Origin: Tritrichomonas musculus
Taxonomy: Eukaryota > Parabasalia > Tritrichomonadida > Tritrichomonadidae
Reading direction: 5' to 3'
DNA length: 64,000 bases
NCBI GenBank assembly: GCA_039105265.1
Contig: JAPFFF010000005.1
Location: 7,053,501 to 7,117,500, forward strand
In this document: positions 53,769 through 64,000 of the stretch, piece after piece
Position numbering within the stretch: position 1 is the first letter of the stretch
How the letters are laid out: each line of letters opens with the position of its first letter
Position numbers and translations under genes: made by a program
The notes under the pieces: generated by a model
Seen by the model: the letters and a program-made list of their open reading frames with translations, nothing else
What the model was told of the DNA's origin: nothing
Database searches by the model: none

Positions 53769-54399
53769 GTGAGTAAATTTTTTTTAGTAAAAGAAGCATT
53801 TTAAAGGTCAATTAATACAATTTTATTTCATATCTATTATATAATTAAAAATAAATATTAAAAAACGCTAATTAGCTAATAATATTTTATATTTGGGGTT
53901 GAAATATATGGTTTGCTCAGATATATTCTGTTGATTATGAGAAAAAAAATTTCAATATTAAAATAAAAGTGTTTTTAAAATTTTATATTTCTCACAAAAT
54001 TATAGACCCGATTTTCTCTTCATTGTTTCATTCCTTTTTATAAATTACTTTATTTTTCATATTTTATCTTTTATGAGTTTATGTGAAAATTGAATTTTTG
54101 TATTATTATTTTTGGTCAATTCAAATTTCCAAATAAATTTCAATTAAATTTTTCAATTTATTCATTTTTTAAAATATTTTTATAATGATACGAAAAGGAG
54201 ATATTGATTTTATAATTATATAAAAAGAAATAATTTATACTACTATTATTGTCATTTTGGATGATAGATAAATTGATTGAATTATAAAAGAAAATATATT
54301 TTTTTTTTTGATAAAAAACTAATTTCCCAGATGCCAGCTATAAATCATTATTTTATAATCTTTCGTTAAACTTTCCTGATTCACATGCAATTTCTAAAT
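53769..54399. other. Intergenic region
   Basis: AT-rich DNA between the glycogen synthase stop and the Polinton fragment. No gene seen; the element's left edge is not marked by a recognisable terminal repeat. Confidence 0.35.
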
Positions 54400-54431
54400 C
54401 AAGTTTTCCTATCAATATTATCTAATGATTA

Positions 54432-55698
54432 TCAATTAACGATATGTTTAATGTCAAAATTACAGCCTACATCATTGAATGAAACTAAATCTGATGGTAT
54501 AACTTCATTAACATTAATGAATTCTAAATTTGAATTCTCTTTCGTTCCAGACTTTTCGATATCATAAATGTATCCATTATTGGTATTCTTCACTTTACAC
54601 GTTACTGTTTCAATTGGTTTACCATGTTGATCCATAATGTAATTGGGTAAATGAATGCTAAGGAAATTAACTTCAGTATTTGATGATAAATGCAAGTCAT
54701 TTGGTATATCAGTAATAGTTAATAAATAGCAATCAGCTGTGTTGGTCTCATTATTTGAACTCACTGTCTTTTGATTAATTGATGTATTGAAGTTCATTTC
54801 ATATTCAGGATTCATTCCTAATGATTGTGTAAAGAATTCTCTAGTTGCTTTAGGATATCTTGCTTCAATACAGCATAATTTAATGTCTTGCTTTGTTGTA
54901 TCTTTAGAGATGTTTTGAAATTGAAACGTACCTTCAGGATTATTAGCTGAATCTCTAATGTTAAACCAGTTTTGATTAACTGAAATGGTGTCATTATTGA
55001 TTGATATACTATCACAAGCTTTATATACAGGTGAAGGCGCTCTATTAATTGTTTCAAGTTGATTGCTTGAATTTAGTTTAATCGTTGTACCATCCACATT
55101 TACATCAAATTTATTGTTTGCATCTAATGATAAAGCTTGAACCAGCTGTATATGATTTGCTTTCATTAATGGCTGTTAATTGATTCTGATCATTAAGATT
55201 AATCGTTGAGTTATCAATTGATAAGTCAAATTTATTGTTTGCATCTAATGATAAAGCTTGACCAGCTGTATAAGTGAGTATCGTTGGCTGAATAGCAGTT
55301 AATTCATTTTTGTCATTGAATTTAATGGTTGTATCATCAACTTTAACATCAAATGTATCATCAGTGTTTAAATTTAATGCTTTACCAGCTTTGTATTCTT
55401 TACCATCACCACCACCTCCTCCATTAATGACTTCTAATTGATTCTTATCATTGACTTCAATCGTTGATCCATCAACGTTTGTATTAATTGTTTAATTATT
55501 GATTTGAATACCTTTACCAGCTGTGTAATTAGATGATGAACCACTTGATGATCCTGAATTAACGACAGAAAGTAATCCTTCAGAATTGAGACATAATGTA
55601 CTATCATATTTTACTGAAATCATTCTATCCTCTAATGAAATTACATGGCCACCTTTATAATCAGTATTTTCATCTACTTGTTGTTTTGTGTAAGACAT
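54432..55698 (-). pseudogene. Polinton fibre-like protein, broken
   Basis: Repeated modules of the type LDANNKFDVNVDGTTIKLN, with 'YTAGKGIQINN'-like words and a Gly/Ser linker, resemble trimeric virus and phage fibre shafts. A C-terminal globular part (about 54432-54900) follows. Fossil with several breaks. Confidence 0.5.
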
Positions 55699-55736
55699 GT
55701 TTTGATTTTCGTTGATAGTAAAATAAATTTAATGTT

Positions 55737-56183
55737 AATGCAGATGATGATGAGCAGCTTGCCCCGGGATATAATCCCGATCCTTTTGCCGTATCTAAGT
55801 CTAACATTAATTTAAAACCTGAAAGACCAAGAGTAACGAAAACATATTTCTATGTAAAAGGCGCTGGTGAGAGCTCTACCAAATATTTTGAACGTTCATT
55901 CCCATATGAATTCGTCTTTAGTAAAAATCCTAAATTCATTCATGTAATTCATTGCAGATGTTTGTTTAGTTACGCCATGATTGGTGATGTAATGCTTCAT
56001 GCTTTGTTTGTTGAAAGAGATAATTATTTGGATTCATTTATCTGTTTCACTAATACAATTTTGACAAAGTATAAGAAATATGAAGTGAAACCAAAAAACA
56101 AATTTAAGATTTGGTTTACTGATTTAATGGGTAATTTGATAAATGAACAACAGTTTGTTTTGGAGTTGATGTTGGAGTACTGA
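55737..56183 (+). pseudogene. Polinton small protein on the plus strand
   Basis: About 148 codons ('YNPDPFAVSKSNINLK', 'SFPYEFVFSKNPKFIHV') ending at 56183, on the opposite strand to the other Polinton genes. A minor structural protein is possible. No start codon is evident, so it looks incomplete. Confidence 0.45.
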
Positions 56184-56233
56184 GGCAAAAATATATTTTT
56201 ACATCAATTCTTTAAATTCAATGGTTCGTTAAT

Positions 56234-57420
56234 TTACATTAAATATTCCGGTATATGAATTCCGTGATAAACTAAACCATTTTTGGCATACATTGTGAAG
56301 AAAGTATCTTGGCAGATCCAAAGCTCGGGTGGTGGTGGGTGATGTTGTGTGTCAACTGATCCATCATCATTAATTAAATAGTTATAGTAAGCATCATTGG
56401 CTCCTTTAAACATTGGTTTACCTCTGAACGTAATTGGAACAGTTTGAGTGCCGAAATCTGCACCATCAAATACATATCCACCATTAGATCTTTCAAGTTG
56501 GAAGTTAATGCCAAATGAAGCACCATCAGCTCGACAGGTAGATTTACGTTTACCAGAGTCTTCAGGGCTTTCAGTCATATCATTAAGTGCATCAGTAAAT
56601 GAATTCTCAAATTCTTTAGTTGCTTCAAGTGGACCATCGAGTTCATTAGCGACAAGTTGTAATTGATAGAATCTAGCACTAACTGTTTGCAATTCAGTAT
56701 CTGGAATAGCGTGTTTATTAACGAGCAATTAAACGTTTTCATACATGATGTTATCAAAACATGTTGCATCTGTTGAATTCTTTGGAAATACAACAGTAAT
56801 GTTTGTAGCTGAATTAAGTGATATATCTGTAGTTGTATCAATACCATTAGCTCCTGCTGCATTAGGGAAATGACGACGATCAAGTGTTTGAGATGGAATG
56901 ATAATTGGTGTTTGCAAAAATTGACGTAATTGTTCCATAACATGTGGTTTAACAGCAAAGCCAGCAATATTTGTTCTCATTTGTTCAACAATACAATTGG
57001 TTACAGAAAGAGTTACATTTGATATTCTATATTTGAATGATTCATCATCTTGAACCATTAATAATCTGTCGTTAACTTCTTCACCGTCATTGGTCTTAGT
57101 TATTGATGAAATGATTAATGCATCGTTACCACATTGAGTGAATTTGTTAGTTATTCCATAATAGTCAGGTAATTTGACAGACATTACATCACCAGTCGAT
57201 GTTTCTAAAGCATCTTTAACAACTGATGGAGAAATTTGTGCCCAAACAAATGCATCCGTTGATGTTTCAACTAATTCCTTAATTGATGGTATAACATAAA
57301 TGCTTGATATTTGAGTAAATCAGTGTAAGGAAAAACGAGTTCCATAATGTATGAATAATGGAACTTAAATGCCATAAACTGATTCAGAGAATGATGAAAC
57401 ATTATCTCATGTTGAATAAC
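56234..57420 (-). pseudogene. Polinton major capsid protein homologue, broken
   Basis: Segments 'VMSVKLPDYYGITNKF', 'ALIISSITKTNDGEEV' and 'ITFRGKPMFKGANDAYYNY' with 'PPPPELWICQDTFF' fit the order of a double jelly-roll major capsid protein of Polintons. Fossil with a few breaks. Assignment by motif and by its place next to the ATPase. Confidence 0.5.
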
Positions 57421-57421
57421 A

Positions 57422-58228
57422 TCATTTAGCTGTAGCTTTTTCCGAACGAGGTTTAAGACAATTGTATGCAAATTGTTCACGAACGACTTCATCCTGAGTA
57501 TTCTTACACATAATGTTATTACAAATGGTATCAAGTTTACCGAAGAATTCAGCTGAGTTCTTAAGACCAATAATTACACGTATAAGCTTTTTGGTATCAA
57601 TATCGAATCCACTTAACGTTTTATCTAGTTTAACAGAAAGTTTGATCTTGATGTCTAATGAATGATTTATTTGACTAAAGAATGATTCCTCTAATGAAAA
57701 CAATATACTGTTACTAATATCATCAAGTAGAACGATTGTATTTAAGTAAGGTTTATTGAAGTCATTAATGTGTAATGTTTTGAATAAAGCTTCACGTTGT
57801 TCATCAATGATTTTGTCATCTAAATGGTCACGAAGAATGAGATAGTATAGATTCTTTGCAGCATTGAGAGTTTTAATGAATTCAACCGAATCTTTTTCAC
57901 TAGTTGTAACATAAGGCATTCGGATCATTTGCTTCAATGATTGAAAGGATTTATCTTTTTCATCACCGTTTTTAGTAACGTAAACCAATAAATGATGTGT
58001 ATTTAATAGAGATATCTTAATGATTTCCTCTAATGCTATCACTGTTTTACCTAATGATTGTTTGCCAACGATGACAATCACTGAATTGTAACAAACTTTG
58101 ATATCTTGATGTATTGGTTTAATTAAACCAGATTTGGACTATAATGTATCATTAACTTTGTCTCTAATGAATGATAAATTGTATTCTTTATCTGTTGTCA
58201 TCAATGTGTTTTCATCAAAAATAAACAT
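57422..58228 (-). pseudogene. Polinton genome-packaging ATPase homologue
   Basis: P-loop GKQSLGKT and a Walker B-like 'NTIVLLDDISNS' fit the A32/FtsK-like packaging ATPase of Polintons and large DNA viruses. It lies just upstream of the capsid homologue. Fossil, partly broken. Confidence 0.6.
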
Positions 58229-58251
58229 TAATTATTGAGCATTTGATATAT

Positions 58252-58509
58252 TTATTCTTCATCACTAAGAGCTTGACCAACAGCCATACGTTGTTGATGA
58301 ACATTTTTCTCATAAATGAATAATGCACGTAAATCAATATTTGGATTAGCTTGACGGAATTTAGCAACAACTTGTATTAATGTACTAGCTATATTGTTAT
58401 ATATTTGTTCAATGAATTGTTGATCATTATTATGTATAGCTGAAATGCAATTCGTAACTAAACCATCAATGGCTCCCTTATATTCTTTCTTAATTTTATC
58501 TTTATTCAT
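58252..58509 (-). CDS. Polinton small helical protein
   Basis: 85 codons with a whole frame; predicted all-helical ('YKGAIDGLVTNCISAIHN', 'NPNIDLRALFIYEKNV'). First gene from the right end of the fragment. Function unknown; small helical proteins are usual in this element family. Confidence 0.5.
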   Translation of the reverse strand: MNKDKIKKEYKGAIDGLVTNCISAIHNNDQQFIEQIYNNIASTLIQVVAKFRQANPNIDLRALFIYEKNVHQQRMAVGQALSDEE

Positions 58510-58580
58510 TCGTTTGTCATTTAATTCTGGAATGGGGATTATGGGGTTTAGCCCAGAATCACCATACCTACTACTACTAA

Positions 58581-59078
58581 AAGTTCAAATTTTTGAATAA
58601 ATTAAAATTAAATCGTTTACTTCCACATCAACATTAGGCATTTCATTAAAAACATGAATTGAACTATTGCAATAAAACAATCTTATAAAATAAACACTTT
58701 TGCGAAAGAAAGAAAAAAAATCTTTTTGGAGATACTGTGAAAAATTGAATGATTTAATATTGAATTTTGTAAATGATTTAATTTCTCTTTCCCACAATTT
58801 TATATAAATATATTTAATAGTATTCAATTTTTAATCTTATATAAATACTATTAAATATATTTTCTTGCATATATAAACATATTTATTTAATATTAAATAT
58901 TTAATAATATAAAAGATTTATTTTTATAATCATTTAATTCTTTAAACAATGATATAACTAATATTATAGGGTATAATTTATAATCAATTATATGCATTCA
59001 AAAAATATTTTCAATTTTTTAATTCAATTTTATAAGAATTGTTTGAAAAACTTTTAATTTCAAACAAACAAAAGAATA
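58581..59078. other. Intergenic region
   Basis: AT-rich with ATTTAATATT repeats. An 80-codon minus-strand frame (58585-58827) has no family signal and is not supported as a gene. Confidence 0.35.
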
Positions 59079-60860
59079 ATGATTAAATCAGTTCGTTCTG
59101 TTCCTCGTTCACAACTTCGTTGCAGATCAATTCGCCCTATCCTTTCTATCCAAAAAAAAAGTCACTACAATTCAGCTCGACATTCAAACTTAAAACCGCT
59201 TCCAAATTCAGATTTAAAAATTAATCAACGAACTGATTCAGAGCAAAATACTGACAGTTCCGAAGAAAAAAATGAAAAATTAATACCCAAAGAAATTAAT
59301 GATATCGAATATGAGCCCGTCGCTGACGAAAATATCCCAATGGATTTTCTTCAAAACATTTCAGGAATGAGATCGTCACGGAGTGGTGGATTTAATATGG
59401 TTAGTTTTGATACTCAAGTTAACCCTGCACTATTATCGTTACCCCCACTTCCTAAATTGAATTCACCCGAGTTTTCTGAAGCTTTTGAAAAAAAAATTGA
59501 ACTTTGCAACTATATTTGCGATTTTTATAATCCACAGCTCGATACAGTGGCAAAAATAGATAAAAAGAAGACTCTGGAAGAAATATTCAACATTGTGTCT
59601 AAAGTTGAATTATTATATAAACTTCAAAATGATCAAATAGCTCAGATTTTGACTATGTGTAAAAATAATATTATTCGTGATCTTCCTGTTTTAAATGCTC
59701 ACCTAATTTTTTCCGAAGATTTACCACCTATATCAGAACCTTCTTGGCCTCATTTAAATATCATTTACCAAATTATGTTTTCTATCTTCCAACAGTGCAA
59801 TCGCCATCCGGTTTTTACAAACCAATTTATTTTGGATTTACTTCCTATGATGCAATCTCCTGATCCAGTAGAAAGACAAGTTCTCGATCGATTTATTATA
59901 GAATACCTTAAGAGTCGTGAAGGTAAACTCGCAACTCAAAATTATATTAACTCTGTTTTTTTTCCAACTTTATCTAGACTCCTTACGACTCATATCGAAT
60001 CAAAAACTCCCCCATTTATTGTTGGCCCTATACTACAGATTTATCTTCATATATTTCAATGTACTCGTCAAGATAAAAATTCAACTCAACAGGTATATAA
60101 TCAAATTCTCCGGCTTTTGAGTGATTATCATCTTTCAACATTTGAAGATCAATTTTACTCAATTATCGATTTTTTTTCCGATGAATCTTCTGCATTTGCT
60201 TCAATGCTAGCAAGAGCTCTCATTACTCATTGGCCCAAATCATGTGCCGAAAAAGAAGCTTCTTTTGTTCGTATGATGATAGATGTAATGCCTAAGATTT
60301 CATCGCGAGATTTGGCGCCTCTTGTCCCACGCATTTTCTCACTTTTAGCTGAATGCGTATCAAGTCAATCTTTAAAAGTTGCTGAGCAATCTTTTCATAT
60401 CTGGACTTCGCATAAAATAGAACCAATTATTAGTGAACATTCAAAGAAAATCTTTTTTTTAACATACGAACTTGTTTTAAAAGGAGCACGTGAACATTGG
60501 TCCAGGTCAATACGAATCAATTTAGTTACAGTTCTCCAATTACTTCAAAAAATATCACCAAGGATAATTAATAATACAGTAAACATCAACAATAAAAATA
60601 TTTCACCTTATAAATTATCAGATCAGAAAATGAAAAACACCAGTCCTATTAAACCAAAAAATCAACAAGATGAAATTATGAAGTTTATAAATGATGAAAA
60701 ACAGGTAAAGAAAAAGGAAGGTGTAGCTAAATGGGCAGAAATTGCACGAATGGCTGCAAAGAGGGATAAAAGAATAAATTTAGGCAAGAAATTATCAGAA
60801 ATAACTATGCTTTTCAATGGAACTCTGAAAACAGTGATATTAACACAAGTGAAAAAATGA
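59079..60860 (+). CDS. PP2A B56-type regulatory subunit
   Basis: 593 residues, intact. A disordered Ser-rich N-terminus (1-125) precedes a HEAT-like B56 fold: 'SWPHLNIIYQIM' (222 on), 'DPVERQVLDRFIIEYL', 'ALITHWPKSCAEKEASFV', 'LAECVSSQSLKVAEQSF' and 'GAREHWSRSIR' follow the order and spacing of animal and yeast B56 (PPP2R5/Rts1). The Lys-rich C-terminal tail (about 530-593) is extra. B56 subunits choose substrates for the PP2A phosphatase through LxxIxE motifs. Divergent but consistent along its length; a catalytic PP2A subunit is not in this window. Confidence 0.88.
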   Translation: MIKSVRSVPRSQLRCRSIRPILSIQKKSHYNSARHSNLKPLPNSDLKINQRTDSEQNTDSSEEKNEKLIPKEINDIEYEPVADENIPMDFLQNISGMRSSRSGGFNMVSFDTQVNPALLSLPPLPKLNSPEFSEAFEKKIELCNYICDFYNPQLDTVAKIDKKKTLEEIFNIVSKVELLYKLQNDQIAQILTMCKNNIIRDLPVLNAHLIFSEDLPPISEPSWPHLNIIYQIMFSIFQQCNRHPVFTNQFILDLLPMMQSPDPVERQVLDRFIIEYLKSREGKLATQNYINSVFFPTLSRLLTTHIESKTPPFIVGPILQIYLHIFQCTRQDKNSTQQVYNQILRLLSDYHLSTFEDQFYSIIDFFSDESSAFASMLARALITHWPKSCAEKEASFVRMMIDVMPKISSRDLAPLVPRIFSLLAECVSSQSLKVAEQSFHIWTSHKIEPIISEHSKKIFFLTYELVLKGAREHWSRSIRINLVTVLQLLQKISPRIINNTVNINNKNISPYKLSDQKMKNTSPIKPKNQQDEIMKFINDEKQVKKKEGVAKWAEIARMAAKRDKRINLGKKLSEITMLFNGTLKTVILTQVKK

Positions 60861-61016
60861 TTATTTTCGTATTATGATATATTATTTTCTTATATATATT
60901 TATATATATTTATTTTTGTTAGTAATAGAATGAATAAATGTTATTATTTGCTAATGTTTATATTTTTTTTTTTTTTTTTTAGAAATTAAAAACGATCTGA
61001 ACACAAAACACATTTA
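60861..61016. other. Intergenic region
   Basis: T-rich spacer downstream of the B56 gene. Confidence 0.3.
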
Positions 61017-61705
61017 AATCGAAGAGATATCTTTAAATGCTATCAACGTTTTTGGCGGATGTAGTAATTAATTATTCAATTTTATACTTGAATATACTTT
61101 ACAAACTTTTATTTTAATCGGAACCTATGAAGATTTGGCTTTTTTAATGATCTTTTTTTAAATGGCTCTAATTTCATGTCTAACGATTTTAGTCGAATAT
61201 TAATTGATCCATTAAGCTAGAAATAATCAGTTATTTATGTATGTATACTTTGTTTTTACTCTTTTTGATTTTTCCATTTAAATAAAGCAAAACCAAATCC
61301 ATGCATTTTTTTATTTTTTTGAAATTATTAAATTTTCATTCTTTCTAGAAGTTCTTTTGATGAAAAAAATTCAGATTATTCTACGAACAATTGCTTATTT
61401 GGATAGTTACCATTTTTCTTTTATGACCATATAAAATGCTTTTTTTTTGGATCATTTTGAATGGTCTTTCAATCAATTTGAATAGCTCTCTCAAAATATT
61501 CTATACGAATACAATTTTTTTTTCAATAACTCTCTCAATCAAAAGCATATCCAACCTAGGCTTTTGTGTCCGAAATTTTTTATATTCAAAAAGTTAAAAA
61601 AAGTATCCAAAAATATCCAATTTGGATACTTTTCGGACATTTTTCGAAACTTTTTGAGAAAAAAAATTTCGGACACAAAAGCTTAGTATCCAACTACACC
61701 CTTAA
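61017..61705 (-). mobile_element. TTAA-type element (family A, copy 2), truncated
   Basis: Inverted relative of 15102-15650. Matching stretches include the ATATCTTTAAATGCTATC word, the TTTTAATCGGAACCTATG word and the terminal TTAAGGGTGTAGTTGGAT (read inward from 61705). The far end is missing, so the copy is partial. A 131-bp foldback element is inserted near its surviving end. Confidence 0.85.
61556..61686. mobile_element. 131-bp foldback MITE with 8-bp target duplication
   Basis: Ends CTAGGCTTTTGTGTCC and CTAAGCTTTTGTGTCC (inward from 61686). The arms are about 40 bp long and most of the element is one palindrome. It is flanked by an exact 8-bp duplication TATCCAAC (61548-61555 and 61687-61694), which family A copy 1 has only once. 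An 8-bp duplication fits a hAT-mobilised MITE. Confidence 0.9.
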
Positions 61706-63129
61706 CGTATGGAATGTGGTCAACAAATGAATAGTATTAATATTTATGCATAATCCTACAAAATTCATAAACTTTTTTCTCAAAAAAATGGATTGGAAAA
61801 AAAATATAATATTATTTTTCTTTTTAGCAATTCCAAAATAATATGTATTTATTGAAACTGCTTTAGAAGTAAGCTTTAATTAAAGTAATTATCATTTTAT
61901 ATTTTCATTTGATTTTCATATATTTTAATATCAAAAAATCATAAAATTCTGAAAAGTATTCAAAAAAGTTACGAATTGTAAACTGAGTTCAAAAAACTTT
62001 ACCTCCATTTCAAATTTTAAATCATTCTATCTTTTTTATTAAACAATTTAAATGCATCATTCTTCATTAATAATATATTAGATAATTATCATAATATTAA
62101 TCAAATTTTAAAAAAAATAATTCATATTTAAAATATAAAGATATGATTATTTTAAATTGAGAGGGAGGTAATGTTTTTTGAACAAGGTTTATTTGGTGCA
62201 TTATTTTCAATTAAATCTTGAAGTTAAGCACAAATGTTTTTTTTTTTAAAATAAAAAGGAAATTTAAATTTTAGCATGAATACAATATGATTAATATAAA
62301 TAAAATATAAAATATAAAATATAATAAAAGGAAATTAAGATAATGGCAAAAAAAAGATAGTCAACCAAAGTTTTTGTTATAATTAATTATTTGAAATGAT
62401 ATAATTTCAAATGATTATTTTTTTACTATTCATAAATTTGTGTACAATAGAAAAATAAACCATAAAACCATAAAACGAATTATTTAAATCAAATATATCA
62501 TATTTAAATTAATTATTAAAGTTTTTTATTAAAAAATGATTTTTTCAGTTTTTGAAAATAAAATGCCGATAAATAAAATTTGTAAATTTTATAGATACAT
62601 AAATATAGTTAAATGAATTTAAACATATTATAATTAATTTCATTACATTATAAAATTACTTTATAAAAAATATTTAAAATATACTTTAAACTTGGTACAT
62701 TCCAACAAAATTAAAGCAATAAACATTTGACAACATTTCTTAAAAAAAAAAATTTCGATAAATAAATTTTCTTTTTCCATATTTTTAATATAAAAATATT
62801 ATTATATATATAAATTATTACATATATTATCAAATAAATTTAATATTTAACTTAAAATAGCATTAATATTTATATTAGCAAATATTTTTCATGCAATAAT
62901 GATCTTTTTGGTATTGAATTAATTCATAATAATTGAATAAAATAAAATATATCGAATTTTCACAATTTAATACGTTAGTTTTTAAATTGAGGTTTTTCAA
63001 TCTATTATATTTTATTACTCAGAAAATTCAAATTAAGAATCTTTTTCATCGGTATAAGATTTTTTTCGTTAAAAAATTGAATTAAAAAATTTAAAATTTT
63101 CTTTGATCCCAAAACAAACTCGAATTTAA
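61706..63129. other. AT-rich intergenic region
   Basis: About 1.4 kb with no coding signal, tRNA or clear repeat; probably includes the promoter of the kinase starting at 63130. Confidence 0.35.
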
Positions 63130-64000
63130 ATGACAGAGAAACGAGCCATTTTTCAATCAGTTCGATCTTCTCCGCTATATAGTTCATTTAATTGCACTCT
63201 TTCAACACCAACATTATCTGTAGCCACCAAAAAAAAAGCAAAAACAAATTGGAAAACTCAACCTTCAAGATTACGTCCTTATTTAATAGGCGAGCAGATT
63301 GGTGGAAACGAAATGTCAAAAATATTTTCTGCAATTCATTGCGTTAATTATTGCCCAGCCGCAATAAAAATGATCCCATTACGAAAACTTAAAAGGTCAT
63401 TTGCATATGGCCAACAAATAATGAATGCTGAGACCATTTTGGCTCCTTTACTTTTTCATCCTCATATTACACCAATTTATGAAACAATCCATTCAGAAAC
63501 TCATCTGATGCAAATAATGCAGCTTCTTGAAAATGGAAATTTATATTGCTTACTAGCCCAAATTGCTGAAATGAGATACGAGAAACAAATGCAAAAACAG
63601 GCATCTCTCGAGCAAATTCTTTCTCAACAAAATATCAAAAATGAAGATTCGCATTCTAATAGTACAAGCAATATATCAAATGATGAGGACATCGAGATAA
63701 ATCAAAAAGAAACTTTAGCCGATGAAGAACTTACAGATTTTGAACTTTCATATGATCAAAAACTTGACTTTGTTGATCAAATTTTATCCGCTGTTGAATA
63801 TCTCCATTCACATTTTATTTGCCATCGTGACATAAAACTTGACAACATCCTTCTCGATAAAAATATGACCAATGTTAAACTTTGTGATTTTGGGTTTTCT
63901 GCAATCTCGCTTCCATCAAAACCAGTTAGTGGGCTATTCGGATCTTTTGGATATGCTGCTCCTGAAGTGATTGAAAACAAACATCCGTATGATGGAATTG
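63130..64000 (+). CDS. Protein kinase, 3' end beyond window
   Basis: ATG at 63130; open to the window edge (290 codons). The order is 'PYLIGEQIGGNEMSKIF' (a degenerate Gly loop), AAIKMI with the ATP-binding Lys, 'MQIMQLLENGNLYCLL', an acidic Ser/Asn/Gln insert of about 60 residues after helix D, 'EYLHSHFICHRDIKLDNILL', DFGFS and a 'GLFGSFGYAAPEVI' activation segment. The catalytic residues seen so far are intact. The LDN after HRDIK and the GYAAPE activation segment suggest the CAMK/SNF1-like group. Disordered N-terminal ~50 residues are basic. Confidence 0.88.
   Translation, partial: MTEKRAIFQSVRSSPLYSSFNCTLSTPTLSVATKKKAKTNWKTQPSRLRPYLIGEQIGGNEMSKIFSAIHCVNYCPAAIKMIPLRKLKRSFAYGQQIMNAETILAPLLFHPHITPIYETIHSETHLMQIMQLLENGNLYCLLAQIAEMRYEKQMQKQASLEQILSQQNIKNEDSHSNSTSNISNDEDIEINQKETLADEELTDFELSYDQKLDFVDQILSAVEYLHSHFICHRDIKLDNILLDKNMTNVKLCDFGFSAISLPSKPVSGLFGSFGYAAPEVIENKHPYDGI

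Larger units (their letters stand above)
54400..58580. mobile_element. Polinton/Maverick fragment
   Basis: About 4.2 kb of a Polinton: fibre-like protein, a small plus-strand protein, major capsid homologue, packaging ATPase and a small protein. Polymerase B, integrase and protease are absent, so this is a partial copy of an element normally 15-20 kb. It carries several breaks, yet frames remain long, so it is probably a fairly recent fossil. A GC-richer stretch at about 58530-58580 may mark the right end; no matching terminal repeat or target duplication is visible on the left. Confidence 0.8.

Noticed and set aside
49000-53770. Several 60-270 codon frames overlapping the glycogen synthase gene
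   Set aside because: They lie in other frames of a strongly conserved gene and show no family signal.
58585-58827. 80-codon frame right of the Polinton fragment
   Set aside because: AT-driven composition, no conserved motif, overlaps low-complexity DNA.

Overview
The window looks like nuclear DNA of a parabasalid, most likely a Tritrichomonas-type trichomonad. The DNA is very AT-rich and the genes lack introns. It carries family signatures expanded in these parasites: DUF3447/ankyrin proteins joined to BspA-type leucine-rich repeats, BTB-DUF3447 proteins, Sel1-repeat proteins, M60-like peptidases, beta-amylase, a GH13-like/GT5 glycogen synthase and Polinton (Maverick) remnants. Species is inferred from gene content only.

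Layout. 0.5-10 kb is mostly decayed host genes: an RPA1-like OB-fold pseudogene, a truncated beta-amylase, a broken membrane-protein gene, a mosaic DUF3447/LRR fragment and a C13 (legumain-like) peptidase pseudogene. From 10.3 to 14.3 kb, a near-identical 0.68-kb direct repeat carries a tRNA gene and a tRNA-like unit and flanks a DUF3447-LRR gene with one frameshift. 14.65-16.95 kb is a nested transposon stack: a hAT-type element with an exact 8-bp target duplication holds two TTAA-flanked non-autonomous elements. 17-20.7 kb is a repeat-rich desert with one orphan 244-residue gene. 20.7-26.6 kb holds a broken BTB-DUF3447 gene, a Sel1 gene and an internally deleted copy of the BTB gene.

From 26.9 kb come a protein kinase, a very long Phe/Ser/Thr repeat protein gene that runs in frame into a 3.85-kb minisatellite, a kinase-Sel1 gene of 1468 residues, a convergent truncated Sel1 paralogue fused to an M60-like fragment, and a Rictor-like TORC2 subunit. 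After a tRNA-Ile and another nested TTAA element, the glycogen synthase gene (48.9-53.8 kb) is the most clearly intact and probably the most highly expressed gene, judged by codon use. A 4-kb Polinton fragment follows, then a PP2A B56-type subunit, a second copy of a TTAA element carrying a 131-bp foldback insertion, and the 5' part of another protein kinase at the window edge.

Functionally the intact genes cover storage-glucan synthesis and phospho-signalling (three kinases, a PP2A subunit, a TORC2 subunit). No operon-like logic is visible. tRNAs found are His(GTG), Gln(TTG), Ile(GAT) and two copies of one of unclear isotype.
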